Assembly (NCBI GenBank): GCA_963762575.1
Contig: CAVXLL010000013.1
Location: 124,001-188,000, forward strand
Length of the DNA stretch: 64,000 nt
Direction of reading: 5' to 3'
Source: AP-15 sp963762575
GTDB lineage: Bacteria; Pseudomonadota; Alphaproteobacteria; ATCC43930; CGMCC-115725
Shown here piece after piece: positions 7,460-16,585 of this stretch. How positions within the stretch are numbered: position 1 is the stretch's first letter; the number at the start of each line of letters is the position of its first letter. Position numbers and translations under genes: made by a program. The notes beneath the pieces are model-generated. The model did no database searches and had not been told where the DNA came from. It saw only the letters and a list, made by a program, of their open reading frames with translations.

Positions 7460-8902
7460 TTAGAAATTGGTCAAAGTTCGGTTTAAACGAGAATCCAGTG
7501 GGTATGCAGGGCGAATTTTCCGGGGCTCGCCGGATTGGTCGTCGGGGCCTGCCGTTGCCGGCTCCGCTGAAAGAACCCTCGACGGCGGCAGAACCACGGT
7601 TGCCGTCGTGCCGCGTCCCTTCTCGCTCTGTAGCGTCAGCGAGCCGCCGTGGAGCTCGGCCAGCTTTCGAGCGAGCGGCAACCCCAAACCGCAGCCTTCA
7701 TGCCGACCGGCAATCCCTCCATTGACCAGGCCAAATCGCTCGAGAGCTATTTCGATCTCGGCTTCGGTCATCCCGCCGCCATTGTCCCGCACGACGAACG
7801 CAGCGCCGCCCTCTTCCGTGCGCCGCACGAGGACGTCGATCGCCCCGCCAAGCTCAGTGAATTTGGTCGCATTCGACAGCAGGTTGAGCAGGATCTCCTG
7901 CAGGCGTGTCCGGTCGGCTCTCAGCGAAGGCACATCTTCTTCGACATCGAGGGCCAGTTTGAGCAAACCGGCGGCGGCGCGATCTCTGACCAGAGCAATG
8001 GCGCTGGCGACCAGTTCCCTCGGCTCGAGGACCTCTTCGTTCAGATCCAGCTTACCGGCCTCGATGCGCGCCAGATCGAGGATTTCATTGATCAGGCGCA
8101 AAATATGATCGCCGCTCTGGCGAATGAGACCGACATATTCGGCCTGCCGCGACTGGAGCGGCCCGGCAGTCCCGTTCTCCAGCACCTCGGAGAAGCCGAG
8201 GATCGCATTGAGGGGTGGGCGCAATTCGTGGCTCATATTGGTCAGCAGCTGCGATTTGGTCAAATTGGCGGCTGCCGCGGCGGCTCTTTGCACGGCACTC
8301 TCGGCCAGGACCCTGTCGGTAATGTCGCGCGCTGTCCCTCGATAGCCGAGAAATCCTCCGGCATGGTCAAGAATTGGGTTGCCGCTGACTGAAATCACCC
8401 GTTCGGGATCATCGCCAATCTTGCGTTTATAGACGAAGTCACGGAACAGCTCGTGCCGGTCCAGAACTGCCAGATGCTTCTGCCATTTGGCCGGTTCGCT
8501 CACGACATCGGTTGCCAGCTCTCTGCGGGTCCGGCCGATGCGGGTCTGTGGATCCTGCCCAAACGCACGAATGTGATCGGACACATAAGTAAATCGATGA
8601 CTCTCATCTGTCTCCCAGAACCAATCGGATGAGGCCAGAGCGAAATCGCGGCACCTTGCTTCGCTCTCTCGCAAAGTAGCCTCGGACCCTTCGAGCGAGC
8701 GGGAGCGTGCGACCAACCTCCTAAAAAGCAGAGCGAAGCCAATCACCGTGCAAAGGGTACCGAGCACGATGAACAACAATTCGCGGCACCAAACAGTCAA
8801 GTTGGCCGTAATGACGATGACGACGAGCAGACCAATCCGCGCAAACGACCGGACTGGTCCGGTGCGCAAACGTCGGCTCTGGAGACGGTCGGGTTTTACC
8901 AC
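7460..8902 (-). CDS. PAS-domain sensor histidine kinase, 3' end rewritten by IS insertion
   Basis: A 480-aa protein with two N-terminal membrane segments (about residues 20-36 and 42-60). A PAS domain (SSDWFWETDESHRFTYVS … GYRGTARDITDR) follows. The acceptor box reads MSHELRPPLNAILGFSE, with the usual TPLN replaced by PPLN, and the HATPase domain has NLLSNATKF, DNGGGM and GCGLGLPLAR. The catalytic core is complete by ~residue 440. The last residues are encoded inside the IS terminal repeat and the stop codon is IS-derived. No response regulator is adjacent, so it is an orphan or hybrid-partner kinase. Confidence 0.88.
   Translation of the reverse strand: MVKPDRLQSRRLRTGPVRSFARIGLLVVIVITANLTVWCRELLFIVLGTLCTVIGFALLFRRLVARSRSLEGSEATLRESEARCRDFALASSDWFWETDESHRFTYVSDHIRAFGQDPQTRIGRTRRELATDVVSEPAKWQKHLAVLDRHELFRDFVYKRKIGDDPERVISVSGNPILDHAGGFLGYRGTARDITDRVLAESAVQRAAAAAANLTKSQLLTNMSHELRPPLNAILGFSEVLENGTAGPLQSRQAEYVGLIRQSGDHILRLINEILDLARIEAGKLDLNEEVLEPRELVASAIALVRDRAAAGLLKLALDVEEDVPSLRADRTRLQEILLNLLSNATKFTELGGAIDVLVRRTEEGGAAFVVRDNGGGMTEAEIEIALERFGLVNGGIAGRHEGCGLGLPLARKLAELHGGSLTLQSEKGRGTTATVVLPPSRVLSAEPATAGPDDQSGEPRKIRPAYPLDSRLNRTLTNF
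7473..7487. repeat. IS right terminal inverted repeat
   Basis: A 15-bp sequence pairing with 5551-5565. Its complement is translated as the final residues (LNRTL) of the neighbouring histidine kinase, showing that this gene now reads into the element. Confidence 0.75.
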
Positions 8903-8947
8903 GCCACGACACTAACGAAAGATGCTTAGCAACAAGTGAAGGGAAGT

Positions 8948-9823
8948 TCATTGGCCAGCACGTGATTTTGCCGGAGCGACATCTCCGTTTGATTGCAGAT
9001 GTTCGATGTTCGCCTTGGCAGCCATGTCCGCCTGGCTGCCGGGAGCCAATTGGCCGACCCGTTCCCAATCCTGGCGGGCGCCTTCGTTGTCGCCCTTCAG
9101 GCGGCGGATGTTGCCACGTTCCAGCAGCGCCGGCGCGGAATTCGGGGCCCGCGCAATTGCTTTCTCGACATCGGCGAGCGCGGGGTCGAGCCGATCGAGG
9201 GCGCGGTTTGCCGAGGCGCGGTAGATCAGCGCGTCGACGCGCGACGGGTCCGCCTTCAAGACATGGTCGAGATCGGTTATCACCTTGTCGTAATACCCCA
9301 CCCCTGCGGCCGCTTGCGCCCGGTCGATCAGCAGGTCGGGATCGTTCGGCTCCAGGGCAACGGCCGCTCCGGCCGCGGCGTAAGCCCGCACCGGATCGCC
9401 GGCCAAGCCCCAGGCCTGCCCAGCCTGATCGAGCACCTCGGCGCGCAACCCGGCCGGCGCCGTCGTCATCGCCTGCGCCAATGCTTCGAGGCGAATCGCC
9501 CCCTCCTTGTATTGCTTCAGGCCGATCAGCGCGACGGCGGCGCAGTGGTCGGCCGGATGCGCGCCGCCGCGCTCATGCCAGCTCTGGGCCAGGTCGCGGG
9601 CTTCATCAGGGTTTTTCCGGGCCAGCTTCATGCAGTGCTCATACGTCAACGCCTCGGCTGTCGCATCGCGCGGCGCGGCTGATTGCACGGGCTGCTCGGC
9701 GGCCGCAGTTCTCTCCCCCACCACAATCAAAAGGCAGCACAAACAGAGAAAAGAGGAACGCCGCCCAGCCGGTCGACATTGGTGAGGAGGGCTGTGCTGG
9801 TTGGCCAGCCGCGTGCGACGCAT
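8948..9823 (-). CDS. Exported tetratricopeptide-repeat protein
   Basis: A 291-aa protein. A hydrophobic N-terminal stretch (SFLCLCCLLIVVG followed by AAAEQ) after basic residues looks like a signal peptide. TPR-like helical pairs follow, clearest from ~150 to 260 (AYAAAGAAVALEPNDPDLL, DKVITDLDHVLKADPSRVDAL, LADVEKAIARAPNSAPALL). It probably scaffolds protein contacts in the periplasm. It lies 9 bases downstream of the VOC gene and may be cotranscribed with it. Confidence 0.84.
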   Translation of the reverse strand: MRRTRLANQHSPPHQCRPAGRRSSFLCLCCLLIVVGERTAAAEQPVQSAAPRDATAEALTYEHCMKLARKNPDEARDLAQSWHERGGAHPADHCAAVALIGLKQYKEGAIRLEALAQAMTTAPAGLRAEVLDQAGQAWGLAGDPVRAYAAAGAAVALEPNDPDLLIDRAQAAAGVGYYDKVITDLDHVLKADPSRVDALIYRASANRALDRLDPALADVEKAIARAPNSAPALLERGNIRRLKGDNEGARQDWERVGQLAPGSQADMAAKANIEHLQSNGDVAPAKSRAGQ

Positions 9824-9832
9824 CGGTCGGCC

Positions 9833-10681
9833 CTAGGAGAAGAAGAGGATCGCGCCGCTGGCCACACGTGCCGGGACGACGACGCTGCCTTCCGGCAGTT
9901 CTTCAAACGGGACCTGCCGCCGGGTCAGGTAATCGGCTGTATCTTCCCGCCTTGCGACCCCAAACTCGACCGAGACGATCCCGGGCAGCGCGAAATCCGA
10001 CGCGATGTCGAGCGCCGGATACATGGTCGAGAAATCGTCCGGTGTGCTGAAGACGATCCGGTGCGGCCCGACGTGAATGCTGGCGATTGCATCCGTCGTG
10101 GTCACCTGCTGTATGCCGAACAGCCGGTCATATGGCCCCAGCAGCGCAGCCGTACTCTCGACCAGCACGTGGATGCCCCTCAAACCGAGGGCGCCGTTCG
10201 GATGTTGCAACCATTCCGGACGCCGCATCAGCTCCGGCGTCAAATGGCTGCAGATAAAACAGTCGAGCCCCGGGGTCTCGTCCGCCGGCATGGAAATCAG
10301 GCTGAAGCGCGGCACGGCGGTGCCCTCCGGCAGCTCGAGCTGACGGCCAAGCAGCCGCGGCTCGGAGGGATGAAGCTGCCGGCCGAGCAGTGCCGCCCGC
10401 ACATCCTCGGGGGCATCCGCCGGCGCAAACGCCACTGCCATCACCCCCTCGCGTTGTGCGAGAAACCTGTCGAGCCGTTGAACAAAATCGCTCGGATCGA
10501 CGATGCCGAGAAGTTCGACATAATCGGATGGAAACATGATGCAATAATTCGCCGTGCCTTGCCCGATGTGCCGGCCGCGAGGCGACAAGGCAAACCCGAG
10601 CCGGCCCCATTCCAGCCGCGCCTGTTCGAGATCGCGAACCCCGACAATGACGTGGTCGATGCCCGCGATGCCGTTGTACAT
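9833..10681 (-). CDS. VOC/glyoxalase-like domain protein
   Basis: A protein of ~282 aa. The first residues (GIAGIDHVIVGVRDLEQA) begin a vicinal-oxygen-chelate beta-alpha-beta-beta-beta unit, and GIHVLVESTAALLGPYDRLFG begins the second. The overall pattern fits the glyoxalase-like family used for uncharacterised dioxygenase or lyase proteins. A longer frame starts at 10792, but ATG 10681 aligns with the domain start. Substrate not predictable. It is divergent from nhaA. Confidence 0.84.
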   Translation of the reverse strand: MYNGIAGIDHVIVGVRDLEQARLEWGRLGFALSPRGRHIGQGTANYCIMFPSDYVELLGIVDPSDFVQRLDRFLAQREGVMAVAFAPADAPEDVRAALLGRQLHPSEPRLLGRQLELPEGTAVPRFSLISMPADETPGLDCFICSHLTPELMRRPEWLQHPNGALGLRGIHVLVESTAALLGPYDRLFGIQQVTTTDAIASIHVGPHRIVFSTPDDFSTMYPALDIASDFALPGIVSVEFGVARREDTADYLTRRQVPFEELPEGSVVVPARVASGAILFFS

Positions 10682-10776
10682 GTCCACCTTGTCTATGGTC
10701 GCCTTTGGGGTGCCGTTATCGGCAAGCTTAACGGCTCCGTGCCCTTCGGGCCAGGGGACCGACAGCGGAGAGATCG

Positions 10777-11949
10777 ATGCTCTTTGCCACACTGCAACGG
10801 CTGTTCCGTCACGAGGCGGCGAGCGGGATCGTGCTGATGCTGGCTTCGGCCCTCGCGCTCGTGCTCGCCAATTCGCCGATGGCCGGCTTTTACGACTTGC
10901 TGTTGAGCCTGCGCGGCTCGGTGCGCCTCGGCAGTTTTGGTATCGAGAAGCCGCTGCTGCTGTGGGTCAATGACGGGCTGATGGCGATCTTTTTTCTGCT
11001 GGTCGGGCTGGAGATCAAACGCGAGGTCCTGGCCGGACAGCTCTCCGAGCGAAGCCGCGCGATCTTGCCTGCCGCGGCGGCGATCGGCGGCATGATAGTG
11101 CCGGCGCTGATCTATCTCGGCATCACTTGGCATGTACCGGGCGCTGCATCCGGCTGGGCAATCCCGTCGGCGACCGATATCGCGTTCTCGCTCGGCGTCA
11201 TGGCGCTGCTCGGCAGCCGGGTGCCGAACGCGCTCAAACTCTTCCTGACCGCGCTCGCGATCATTGACGATCTGGGGGCCATCGTCGTGATCGCCATTTT
11301 CTATACCGACGAGCTCTCTTGGGTGTCGCTGGGAGTCGCCCTGGCGGCCCTCGCGGTCCTCGTCGTGCTCAACCTCGCCGGGGTCCGGCGGGTCGTCTGG
11401 TACGTGCTCGTCGGTCTCGTGCTCTGGGTCTTCGTGCTCAAATCCGGCGTGCACGCCACCTTGGCCGGCGTGGCTCTGGCCCTCGCGATCCCGTTCGAGG
11501 CAGGGCCGGACGGAAGCTCGCCGCTGGTGCGCGTCGAGCACGAGCTCGCGCCCTGGGTAGCGTTCGGCATCCTGCCGGTGTTCGGCTTCGCCAATGCGGG
11601 ATTGTCTTTCGCCGGCTTGTCGTTGTCGTCGGTTCTGCAGCCGGTGCCCATCGCAATCGCCGCCGGCCTTTTTCTCGGAAAGCAGCTCGGCGTCTTTGCC
11701 TCCGCCGTGCTGGTTATACGCGCGAACTGGGCCGAACTGCCCACGAACAGCGGCTGGGCAGCGCTTTACGGCACGAGCATTCTCACCGGTATCGGCTTCA
11801 CGATGAGCCTCTTCATCGGCACGCTTGCCTTTGGAGACACTGATAGTGAAGCGGTCATGCGCCTGGGCGTCCTCGTCGGTTCCGTGCTTTCAGCGATCGC
11901 CGGGGCGGGACTCCTGGCTTCTCTGCCACACGAGCGGAAAAAGTATTAA
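10777..11949 (+). CDS. nhaA: Na+/H+ antiporter NhaA
   Basis: A 390-aa inner-membrane antiporter with about 12 transmembrane helices, exchanging two protons for one sodium to control pH and sodium. The essential aspartate pair is visible in ALAIIDDLGAIVV and the interrupted-helix motif in SATDIAFSLGV. FEAGPDG…LAPWVAFGILPVFGFANAG and the C-terminal GIGFTMSLFIGTLAF are also family-typical. Length matches the family. It converges with glgX. Confidence 0.96.
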   Translation: MLFATLQRLFRHEAASGIVLMLASALALVLANSPMAGFYDLLLSLRGSVRLGSFGIEKPLLLWVNDGLMAIFFLLVGLEIKREVLAGQLSERSRAILPAAAAIGGMIVPALIYLGITWHVPGAASGWAIPSATDIAFSLGVMALLGSRVPNALKLFLTALAIIDDLGAIVVIAIFYTDELSWVSLGVALAALAVLVVLNLAGVRRVVWYVLVGLVLWVFVLKSGVHATLAGVALALAIPFEAGPDGSSPLVRVEHELAPWVAFGILPVFGFANAGLSFAGLSLSSVLQPVPIAIAAGLFLGKQLGVFASAVLVIRANWAELPTNSGWAALYGTSILTGIGFTMSLFIGTLAFGDTDSEAVMRLGVLVGSVLSAIAGAGLLASLPHERKKY

Positions 11950-12022
11950 TACGCGCCGCGTTGGCAGATATCGCGAGTTCGCCCGCAAATTCTTCCCTCT
12001 TTTCCCGCTATCAACGGCGATA

Positions 12023-14167
12023 TCAGCCAGTCGCCCTCGCGAGGGCGTCCAATTCGAGCGCGAAGAGCAGCAGGGACCGGCCGGTAACGCCGTAAACCTC
12101 GCCGGTGGCGAAAGTGCCCATCTCGGCGTCCTCGGGAAGATTAGTGTCGATCAGCAATTGCCAATGCCAGCCGCCGACCGTTTCCGGCAGGTTGAACCCG
12201 ACGAGATCGTGGTAACCGTTCAGCACCATCAAGAGGGTGGCGTCTCCGCCCCGCCGGCGGATGCCAGTCGGCTGGGCGCGGCCGTCCATCAGCATGCCGA
12301 AGCATTCCATGTTCATGTCGCCCCATTCCTCGGGCTTCATCTCGGCGCCCGAGGCGTTGATCCAGGTCACATCCTTAACGCCCAGCTCCTCGTTATAGAC
12401 GCCGGTCAGAAACCGGCTGCGGCGCAGGATCGGGTATTTGTGGCGCAGCGCCGTCAACTGCCGCACAAAGCGGATTAATGCTTGAGCCTCTTCGCCGATG
12501 TCCCAGTCGACCCAGCTGATCTCGTCGTCCTGGCAATAGGCGTTGTTGTTGCCTTGTTGCGTTCGCGCAAACTCATCGCCAGCGAGCAGCATCGGCGTGC
12601 CTTGCGACAGCAACAGAGTGCCAAGGAAGTTGCGCCTCTGACGAGCGCGCAGGGCATTGACGTCCCGGTCGTCGGTCGGGCCTTCGACGCCGCAATTCCA
12701 CGACCGGTTGTTGGAATTGCCGTCCTTGTTGTCCTCGCCGTTCGCCTCGTTGTGACGGTCGTTGTAGGAAACCAGATCGTTGAGGGTGAACCCGTCATGG
12801 GCGGTGATGAAGTTGACACAGGCCCAAGGCTTGCGGCCACGGTGATCGAAGATGTCGCCCGAGGCGCAGAGCCGCGGAGCAATGGCGCTCGCCGGGGCCT
12901 CGCCGCGCCAGAAGTCGCGCACCGTATCGCGGAATTTGTCGTTCCACTCCGCCCAGCCCGGCGGGAAGCCACCCACCTGATACCCACCCGGGCCGCAATC
13001 CCACGGCTCGGCGATCAGCTTGACCGTGCGCAATTCCGGGTCCTGGCAGCAGGCTTTGAGGAACCCGCTCTGATTGTCGAAGCCGGTGGCCTCGCGGGCG
13101 AGAATCGTGCCGAGATCGAAGCGGAAGCCGTCGACATGCGTCTCGCCCGCCCAATAGCGCAGACTGTCGGTCACCATCTCGATCACCCGCATGTGGTCGA
13201 GGTTGAGCGTATTTCCGGTGCCGGTATCGTTGATGTAATAGCGCAGCTGATCGGGCAGTAGGCGATAGTAGGAAGCGTTGTCGATGCCCTTGAACGACAA
13301 GGTCGGGCCGAGTTGATTGCCTTCGGCGGTATGATTGTAGACCACATCGAGAATGACTTCGAGACCGGCCTCGTGTAGCCGCGCCACCATCTCCTTGAAT
13401 TCGCGCAGGGTCTGCTCGCGCTCGTGAGCATAACGCGGATCAGGCGCAAAGAACCCGATTGAATTGTATCCCCAATAGTTGGTCAGTCCCTTGTCGAGCA
13501 GCATGCTGTCGTTGATGAAGGTGTGGATCGGCAGCAGCTCTACCGAAGTCACGCCGAGCGAGTTGATATATTCTATGACTTCATTGGACAGCCCCTTATA
13601 GGTGCCGCGCCATTCTTTCGGCAATGCGGGGTGGAGCTTGGTAAAGCCGCGGAGATGGAGCTCGTAGACAATCGTGTGCTCCCATGGAACGCTGCGGCGC
13701 CCGGCCTCGCCCTTCCAGTCGAAATTCGGGTCGACGACAACGCATTTCGGCATGAAAGGCGCGCTGTCGCGCTTGTCGAAGGTCGTATCGTCGCCGGATT
13801 CGAGCCGATATCCGAAAACCGCGGGATGCCATTCCAGATCGCCGAAATGCCCGCGGGCATAAGGGTCGAGCACCAGCTTGTTGGGATTGAAGCGGTGCCC
13901 GGCGGATGGCTCGTAGGGGCCGTGCACGCGATAGCCGTAAATCGATCCGGGATGCACGTCCGGCACATAGCCGTGCCAGATCTCGTCGGTGTATTCGGGC
14001 TGCTCGATGCGCGCGGTCTCGCGCTCACCGGTCTCGTCGAAGAGACAGAGCTCGACCCGGGTCGCATTGGCCGAGAACAGCGCGAAATTTACCCCCTCGC
14101 CGTCCCAGGTGGCCCCGAGCGGGTGCGGCAGGCCTTCCCGGATCCGGCTCTTGGAGATCGCGACCAT
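12023..14167 (-). CDS. glgX: Glycogen debranching enzyme GlgX
   Basis: A GH13 enzyme of ~714 aa that hydrolyses alpha-1,6 branches of phosphorylase-limited glycogen. An N-terminal CBM48 region (PHPLGATWDGEGVNFALFSA) precedes the barrel. Conserved GH13 regions are DVVYNHTAEGN, DGFRFDLGTI (nucleophile Asp), AEPWDCGPGGYQ (acid Glu) and FITAHDGFTLND. ATG 14167 has AGAAGGGAA upstream and matches the family N-terminus; the frame extends to 14245. No other glycogen genes are nearby, so it stands alone here. Confidence 0.95.
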   Translation of the reverse strand: MVAISKSRIREGLPHPLGATWDGEGVNFALFSANATRVELCLFDETGERETARIEQPEYTDEIWHGYVPDVHPGSIYGYRVHGPYEPSAGHRFNPNKLVLDPYARGHFGDLEWHPAVFGYRLESGDDTTFDKRDSAPFMPKCVVVDPNFDWKGEAGRRSVPWEHTIVYELHLRGFTKLHPALPKEWRGTYKGLSNEVIEYINSLGVTSVELLPIHTFINDSMLLDKGLTNYWGYNSIGFFAPDPRYAHEREQTLREFKEMVARLHEAGLEVILDVVYNHTAEGNQLGPTLSFKGIDNASYYRLLPDQLRYYINDTGTGNTLNLDHMRVIEMVTDSLRYWAGETHVDGFRFDLGTILAREATGFDNQSGFLKACCQDPELRTVKLIAEPWDCGPGGYQVGGFPPGWAEWNDKFRDTVRDFWRGEAPASAIAPRLCASGDIFDHRGRKPWACVNFITAHDGFTLNDLVSYNDRHNEANGEDNKDGNSNNRSWNCGVEGPTDDRDVNALRARQRRNFLGTLLLSQGTPMLLAGDEFARTQQGNNNAYCQDDEISWVDWDIGEEAQALIRFVRQLTALRHKYPILRRSRFLTGVYNEELGVKDVTWINASGAEMKPEEWGDMNMECFGMLMDGRAQPTGIRRRGGDATLLMVLNGYHDLVGFNLPETVGGWHWQLLIDTNLPEDAEMGTFATGEVYGVTGRSLLLFALELDALARATG

Positions 14168-14363
14168 CGTATTCCCTTCTTGGTTGGATAAGCCGGCGCA
14201 GCGGAACGCACCGGGTAAACAGCACCGGCGCCCGGCAAGATCCAAGCCCTTACGATGTCGCAGGCACCCGGCCCGAATTCGACGGCAGAGCCGACAATGC
14301 TGTGTTGCCTTGCCGAATGTGGCGGTTGGACCTCCCGCACAGTTAGGCTAGAACCCCTCGCGG

Positions 14364-15053
14364 ATGGTCACCGCGCTTTTTCGTGCCATCGGCGCGCTTG
14401 CCGAACCGCCGATGCGGCGGGTCGTCGGGCTGAGCTTTGCGCTCGCAGTCCTGACCTTCGCGGTGCTGTGGCTGGCCATTGCCGCCATTCTCTACCACAC
14501 CGCCCTCTTCGATTGGCGGCTATTGAACTGGCTCGTCGGCCTGTTGGGCGGGCTCGCCGTCCTGGGGCTGACCTGGCTGCTCTTTCCGGCCGCCGTCACC
14601 TTGATCATGAGCTTCTACCTCGAACGGGTGGCTGCCACAGTCGAGGCCGTCGACTACCCCGGGCGCGGCCGGCCGCGCCGGCAGCCCGCGGGCGAGATCG
14701 TCTCGATAACGCTACGGTTGACGTTGCTAACGCTTATGTTCAACCTTTTGGCGCTTCCGGTTTATCTGCTGGTGCCCGGGATAAATCTATTTCTCTTCCT
14801 CGCCCTGAACGGATATCTTTTCGGGCGGGGGTATTTCGAATTGGTCGCGCTCAGACGGCTCGATGCGGGGGAAGCCAGGAGGGTGCGCAGCCGGTTCGCC
14901 GGCCGCATTTTCTTGGGCGGAGTCGTGATCGCAGGGCTCTTCGCCCTGCCACTCGTCAATCTCGTCGCGCCAGTGATCGCTACCGCCTTTATGTTGCACA
15001 TCTTCGAGGCGCTGCCGCGCCCCGTGGTGCATCCCTTTGGCCGCACCCCCTGA
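14364..15053 (+). CDS. EI24/CysZ-like integral membrane protein
   Basis: A 229-aa protein with four to six hydrophobic segments (FALAVLTFAVLWLAIAAI, LNWLVGLLGGLAVLGLTWLL, LLTLMFNLLALPVYLLV, GVVIAGLFALPLVNLVAP). The block NLFLFLALNGYLFGRGYFELVALRR is typical of the EI24 domain family. CysZ is a sulphate transporter in enterobacteria, but this shorter protein has no sulphur genes beside it, so only the fold is claimed. It precedes the bactofilin gene by 53 bases. Confidence 0.8.
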   Translation: MVTALFRAIGALAEPPMRRVVGLSFALAVLTFAVLWLAIAAILYHTALFDWRLLNWLVGLLGGLAVLGLTWLLFPAAVTLIMSFYLERVAATVEAVDYPGRGRPRRQPAGEIVSITLRLTLLTLMFNLLALPVYLLVPGINLFLFLALNGYLFGRGYFELVALRRLDAGEARRVRSRFAGRIFLGGVVIAGLFALPLVNLVAPVIATAFMLHIFEALPRPVVHPFGRTP

Positions 15054-15106
15054 CCCGGTCTGCGGCGTCGCCATCCTTTCAACAATGTCGATCGGGTGTC
15101 CCATCC

Positions 15107-15745
15107 ATGTTTGGCAGGAAAAGAACTGAGACAGAGGATCGAAAAATGGCAGATGCGTCTGACGATCTGGGCATCCCGATGAAGCCCGCGCGCCCAATGG
15201 GCCCGGGGGCGGGACCTGGGGCAGGGCCGGGTCCCAATGGTCCGGCCAGGCCTCCGACAATGCCGCCGCGCTCACCCGATCTGGCGCGCGCCGGCGAGAC
15301 GATGACGATTCGCTCGGCGGAGCCGATTCGCCGCCCCGGCGACCCACCGACCCAATCGCGGCGCAACGACGGCGAGATCCGCAAGCTGACCGTCGGCCGC
15401 GAGATCACCCTTTCGGGCGAGATCACGTCCTGCGACAAGCTGATCATCGAGGGCAGCGTCGAGGCCAATCTCAACAACTGCCGCGACGTCGAGATCGCCG
15501 AGAGTGGGCTATTCAAAGGCACCGCCTCGATCGAGGAAGCCGAGATCCAGGGCCGCTTCGAGGGTAATCTGGTGGTCCGCAAGCGGCTTCTGATCAAGGC
15601 GAGCGGGCGGGTCTCCGGGACAATTCGCTACGGCCAACTCGAGATCGAGTGCGGCGGCCAGATCTCCGGCGATGTCCAGGCCCAACCCGCGGCCGAGCAC
15701 GGCGAGACCATCGCGGACGTCCCGAGCGTGCGCGTCGCGAGCTGA
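15107..15745 (+). CDS. Bactofilin family protein
   Basis: A 212-aa protein with a flexible Gly/Pro-rich N-terminal ~80 residues (PMGPGAGPGAGPGPNGPARP) and a C-terminal beta-helix of bactofilin type. Short repeats such as ITLSGEITSCDKLIIEGSVE and GTASIEEAEIQGRFEGNLVV build the polymerising right-handed helix. Bactofilins form cytoskeletal filaments that position cell-wall or stalk enzymes. ATG 15107 chosen; ATG 15146 is an alternative. It is the last gene before the accessory island. Confidence 0.9.
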   Translation: MFGRKRTETEDRKMADASDDLGIPMKPARPMGPGAGPGAGPGPNGPARPPTMPPRSPDLARAGETMTIRSAEPIRRPGDPPTQSRRNDGEIRKLTVGREITLSGEITSCDKLIIEGSVEANLNNCRDVEIAESGLFKGTASIEEAEIQGRFEGNLVVRKRLLIKASGRVSGTIRYGQLEIECGGQISGDVQAQPAAEHGETIADVPSVRVAS

Positions 15746-16117
15746 CCCGCGGCCTCACCGCCGGTGCCTCGCGCGAGGACTGCTCGGTTTTTACGGGCGT
15801 AGGCTCGGCTTTCGTTTAGTCGCAACCTCCCGCGTGCTTAGAAATTCAGGCGTCCGCTTGGGGTAGGCCGTCTCTGAATGGGGCGGTACCAGGCTTATGG
15901 TGCCGGCTCCGTTTTGCGATCAGCTCAGCCGGTCTGGTCATGGGGCGATGACGGCAAAAGTCGGCAACAGCGCGGCTGGACGGTCTGGAGTTGCTGGCTT
16001 CCCATCGCACTGGCCGTACAGTATCAGGTACGGTCATAAACGATGTCGAGTCTGGCCGTTTCGGCGTTGTCGCGCGCGGTGTCCGGGAATTCGGCCTCAG
16101 CTCGGCGAATGAGAAAA
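15746..16117. other. Intergenic region with inverted repeat before vsr
   Basis: No supported gene. A short frame at about 15949 begins MTAKVGNS, faintly like an AbrB/MazE N-terminus, but turns into arginine-rich noise. At 16014-16033 CCGTAC and GTACGG face each other across 8 bases, extended on both sides, about 85 bases upstream of vsr; this could be an operator or part of the island boundary. Confidence 0.4.
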
Positions 16118-16585
16118 ATGTCGGGGAAGGATAAGTTCAGCCCTACTGAGCGAAGCGTGATCATGGCGCGGGTTCGGAGTTGGGACACCACTCCCGAGCG
16201 GATGGTTCGGTCATCCCTTCACAAACTCGGCTATCGGTATCGCCTGCACGACACTCAACTACCCGGCAAACCGGACCTGACCTTTCCGTCGCGACGAATA
16301 GCTCTGTTTGTGCACGGCTGCTTTTGGCATCGACACTCCAATTGCAAACGCGCAAGCACGCCGATTGCGCGTCAAGATTATTGGGTCACCAAATTTCAGA
16401 GAACTACGGCAAGAGACCGCAAGAACCGATCTGAACTGGAACAAAACGGCTGGACGGTTCTGGTGGTATGGGAATGTCAGTTGCGGAATTTGAATTGGCT
16501 GGCAGAAATAAAATGTGCATTGGATGCGGCCAAGCCGCTACATTTGCCTCGCAAACTCAGAGTTCAAATAGATTGCTCTCCTTAA
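16118..16585 (+). CDS. vsr: Very short patch repair endonuclease Vsr
   Basis: A 155-aa protein of the Vsr fold, which nicks 5' of the thymine in T:G mismatches made by deamination of 5-methylcytosine. FSPTERSVIMARVRSWDTTPE, then LPGKPDLTFP with the metal-binding Asp53, the FVHGCFWHRH block with His66, His71 and His73, and DYWVTKF … GWTVLVVWEC are all present. ATG 16118 is chosen; ATG 16109 is possible. Its last 48 bases overlap the convergent methyltransferase gene. Beside a defence-like operon it could also act as a restriction nuclease. Confidence 0.9.
   Translation: MSGKDKFSPTERSVIMARVRSWDTTPERMVRSSLHKLGYRYRLHDTQLPGKPDLTFPSRRIALFVHGCFWHRHSNCKRASTPIARQDYWVTKFQRTTARDRKNRSELEQNGWTVLVVWECQLRNLNWLAEIKCALDAAKPLHLPRKLRVQIDCSP

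Larger units (their letters stand above)
5551..7487. mobile_element. IS1634-family insertion sequence
   Basis: A 1,937-bp element bounded by perfect 15-bp inverted repeats, TTTAAACCGAACTTT at 5551-5565 and its complement at 7473-7487. One transposase gene fills most of it. No matching target duplication is visible in the bases just outside (CCGTCC on the left, CGAGAA on the right). Either the ends lie a few bases off, the duplication has been lost, or a rearrangement has occurred. Confidence 0.82.

Noticed and set aside
10693..11541. 282-aa minus-strand frame inside nhaA
   Set aside because: Long antisense frame caused by high GC; composition (H, Q, R, D rich) is typical of a shadow and nhaA is certain.
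15897..16112. Possible AbrB/MazE antitoxin (MTAKVGNS)
   Set aside because: Only eight residues resemble the family; the rest is arginine-rich and no toxin partner is present.
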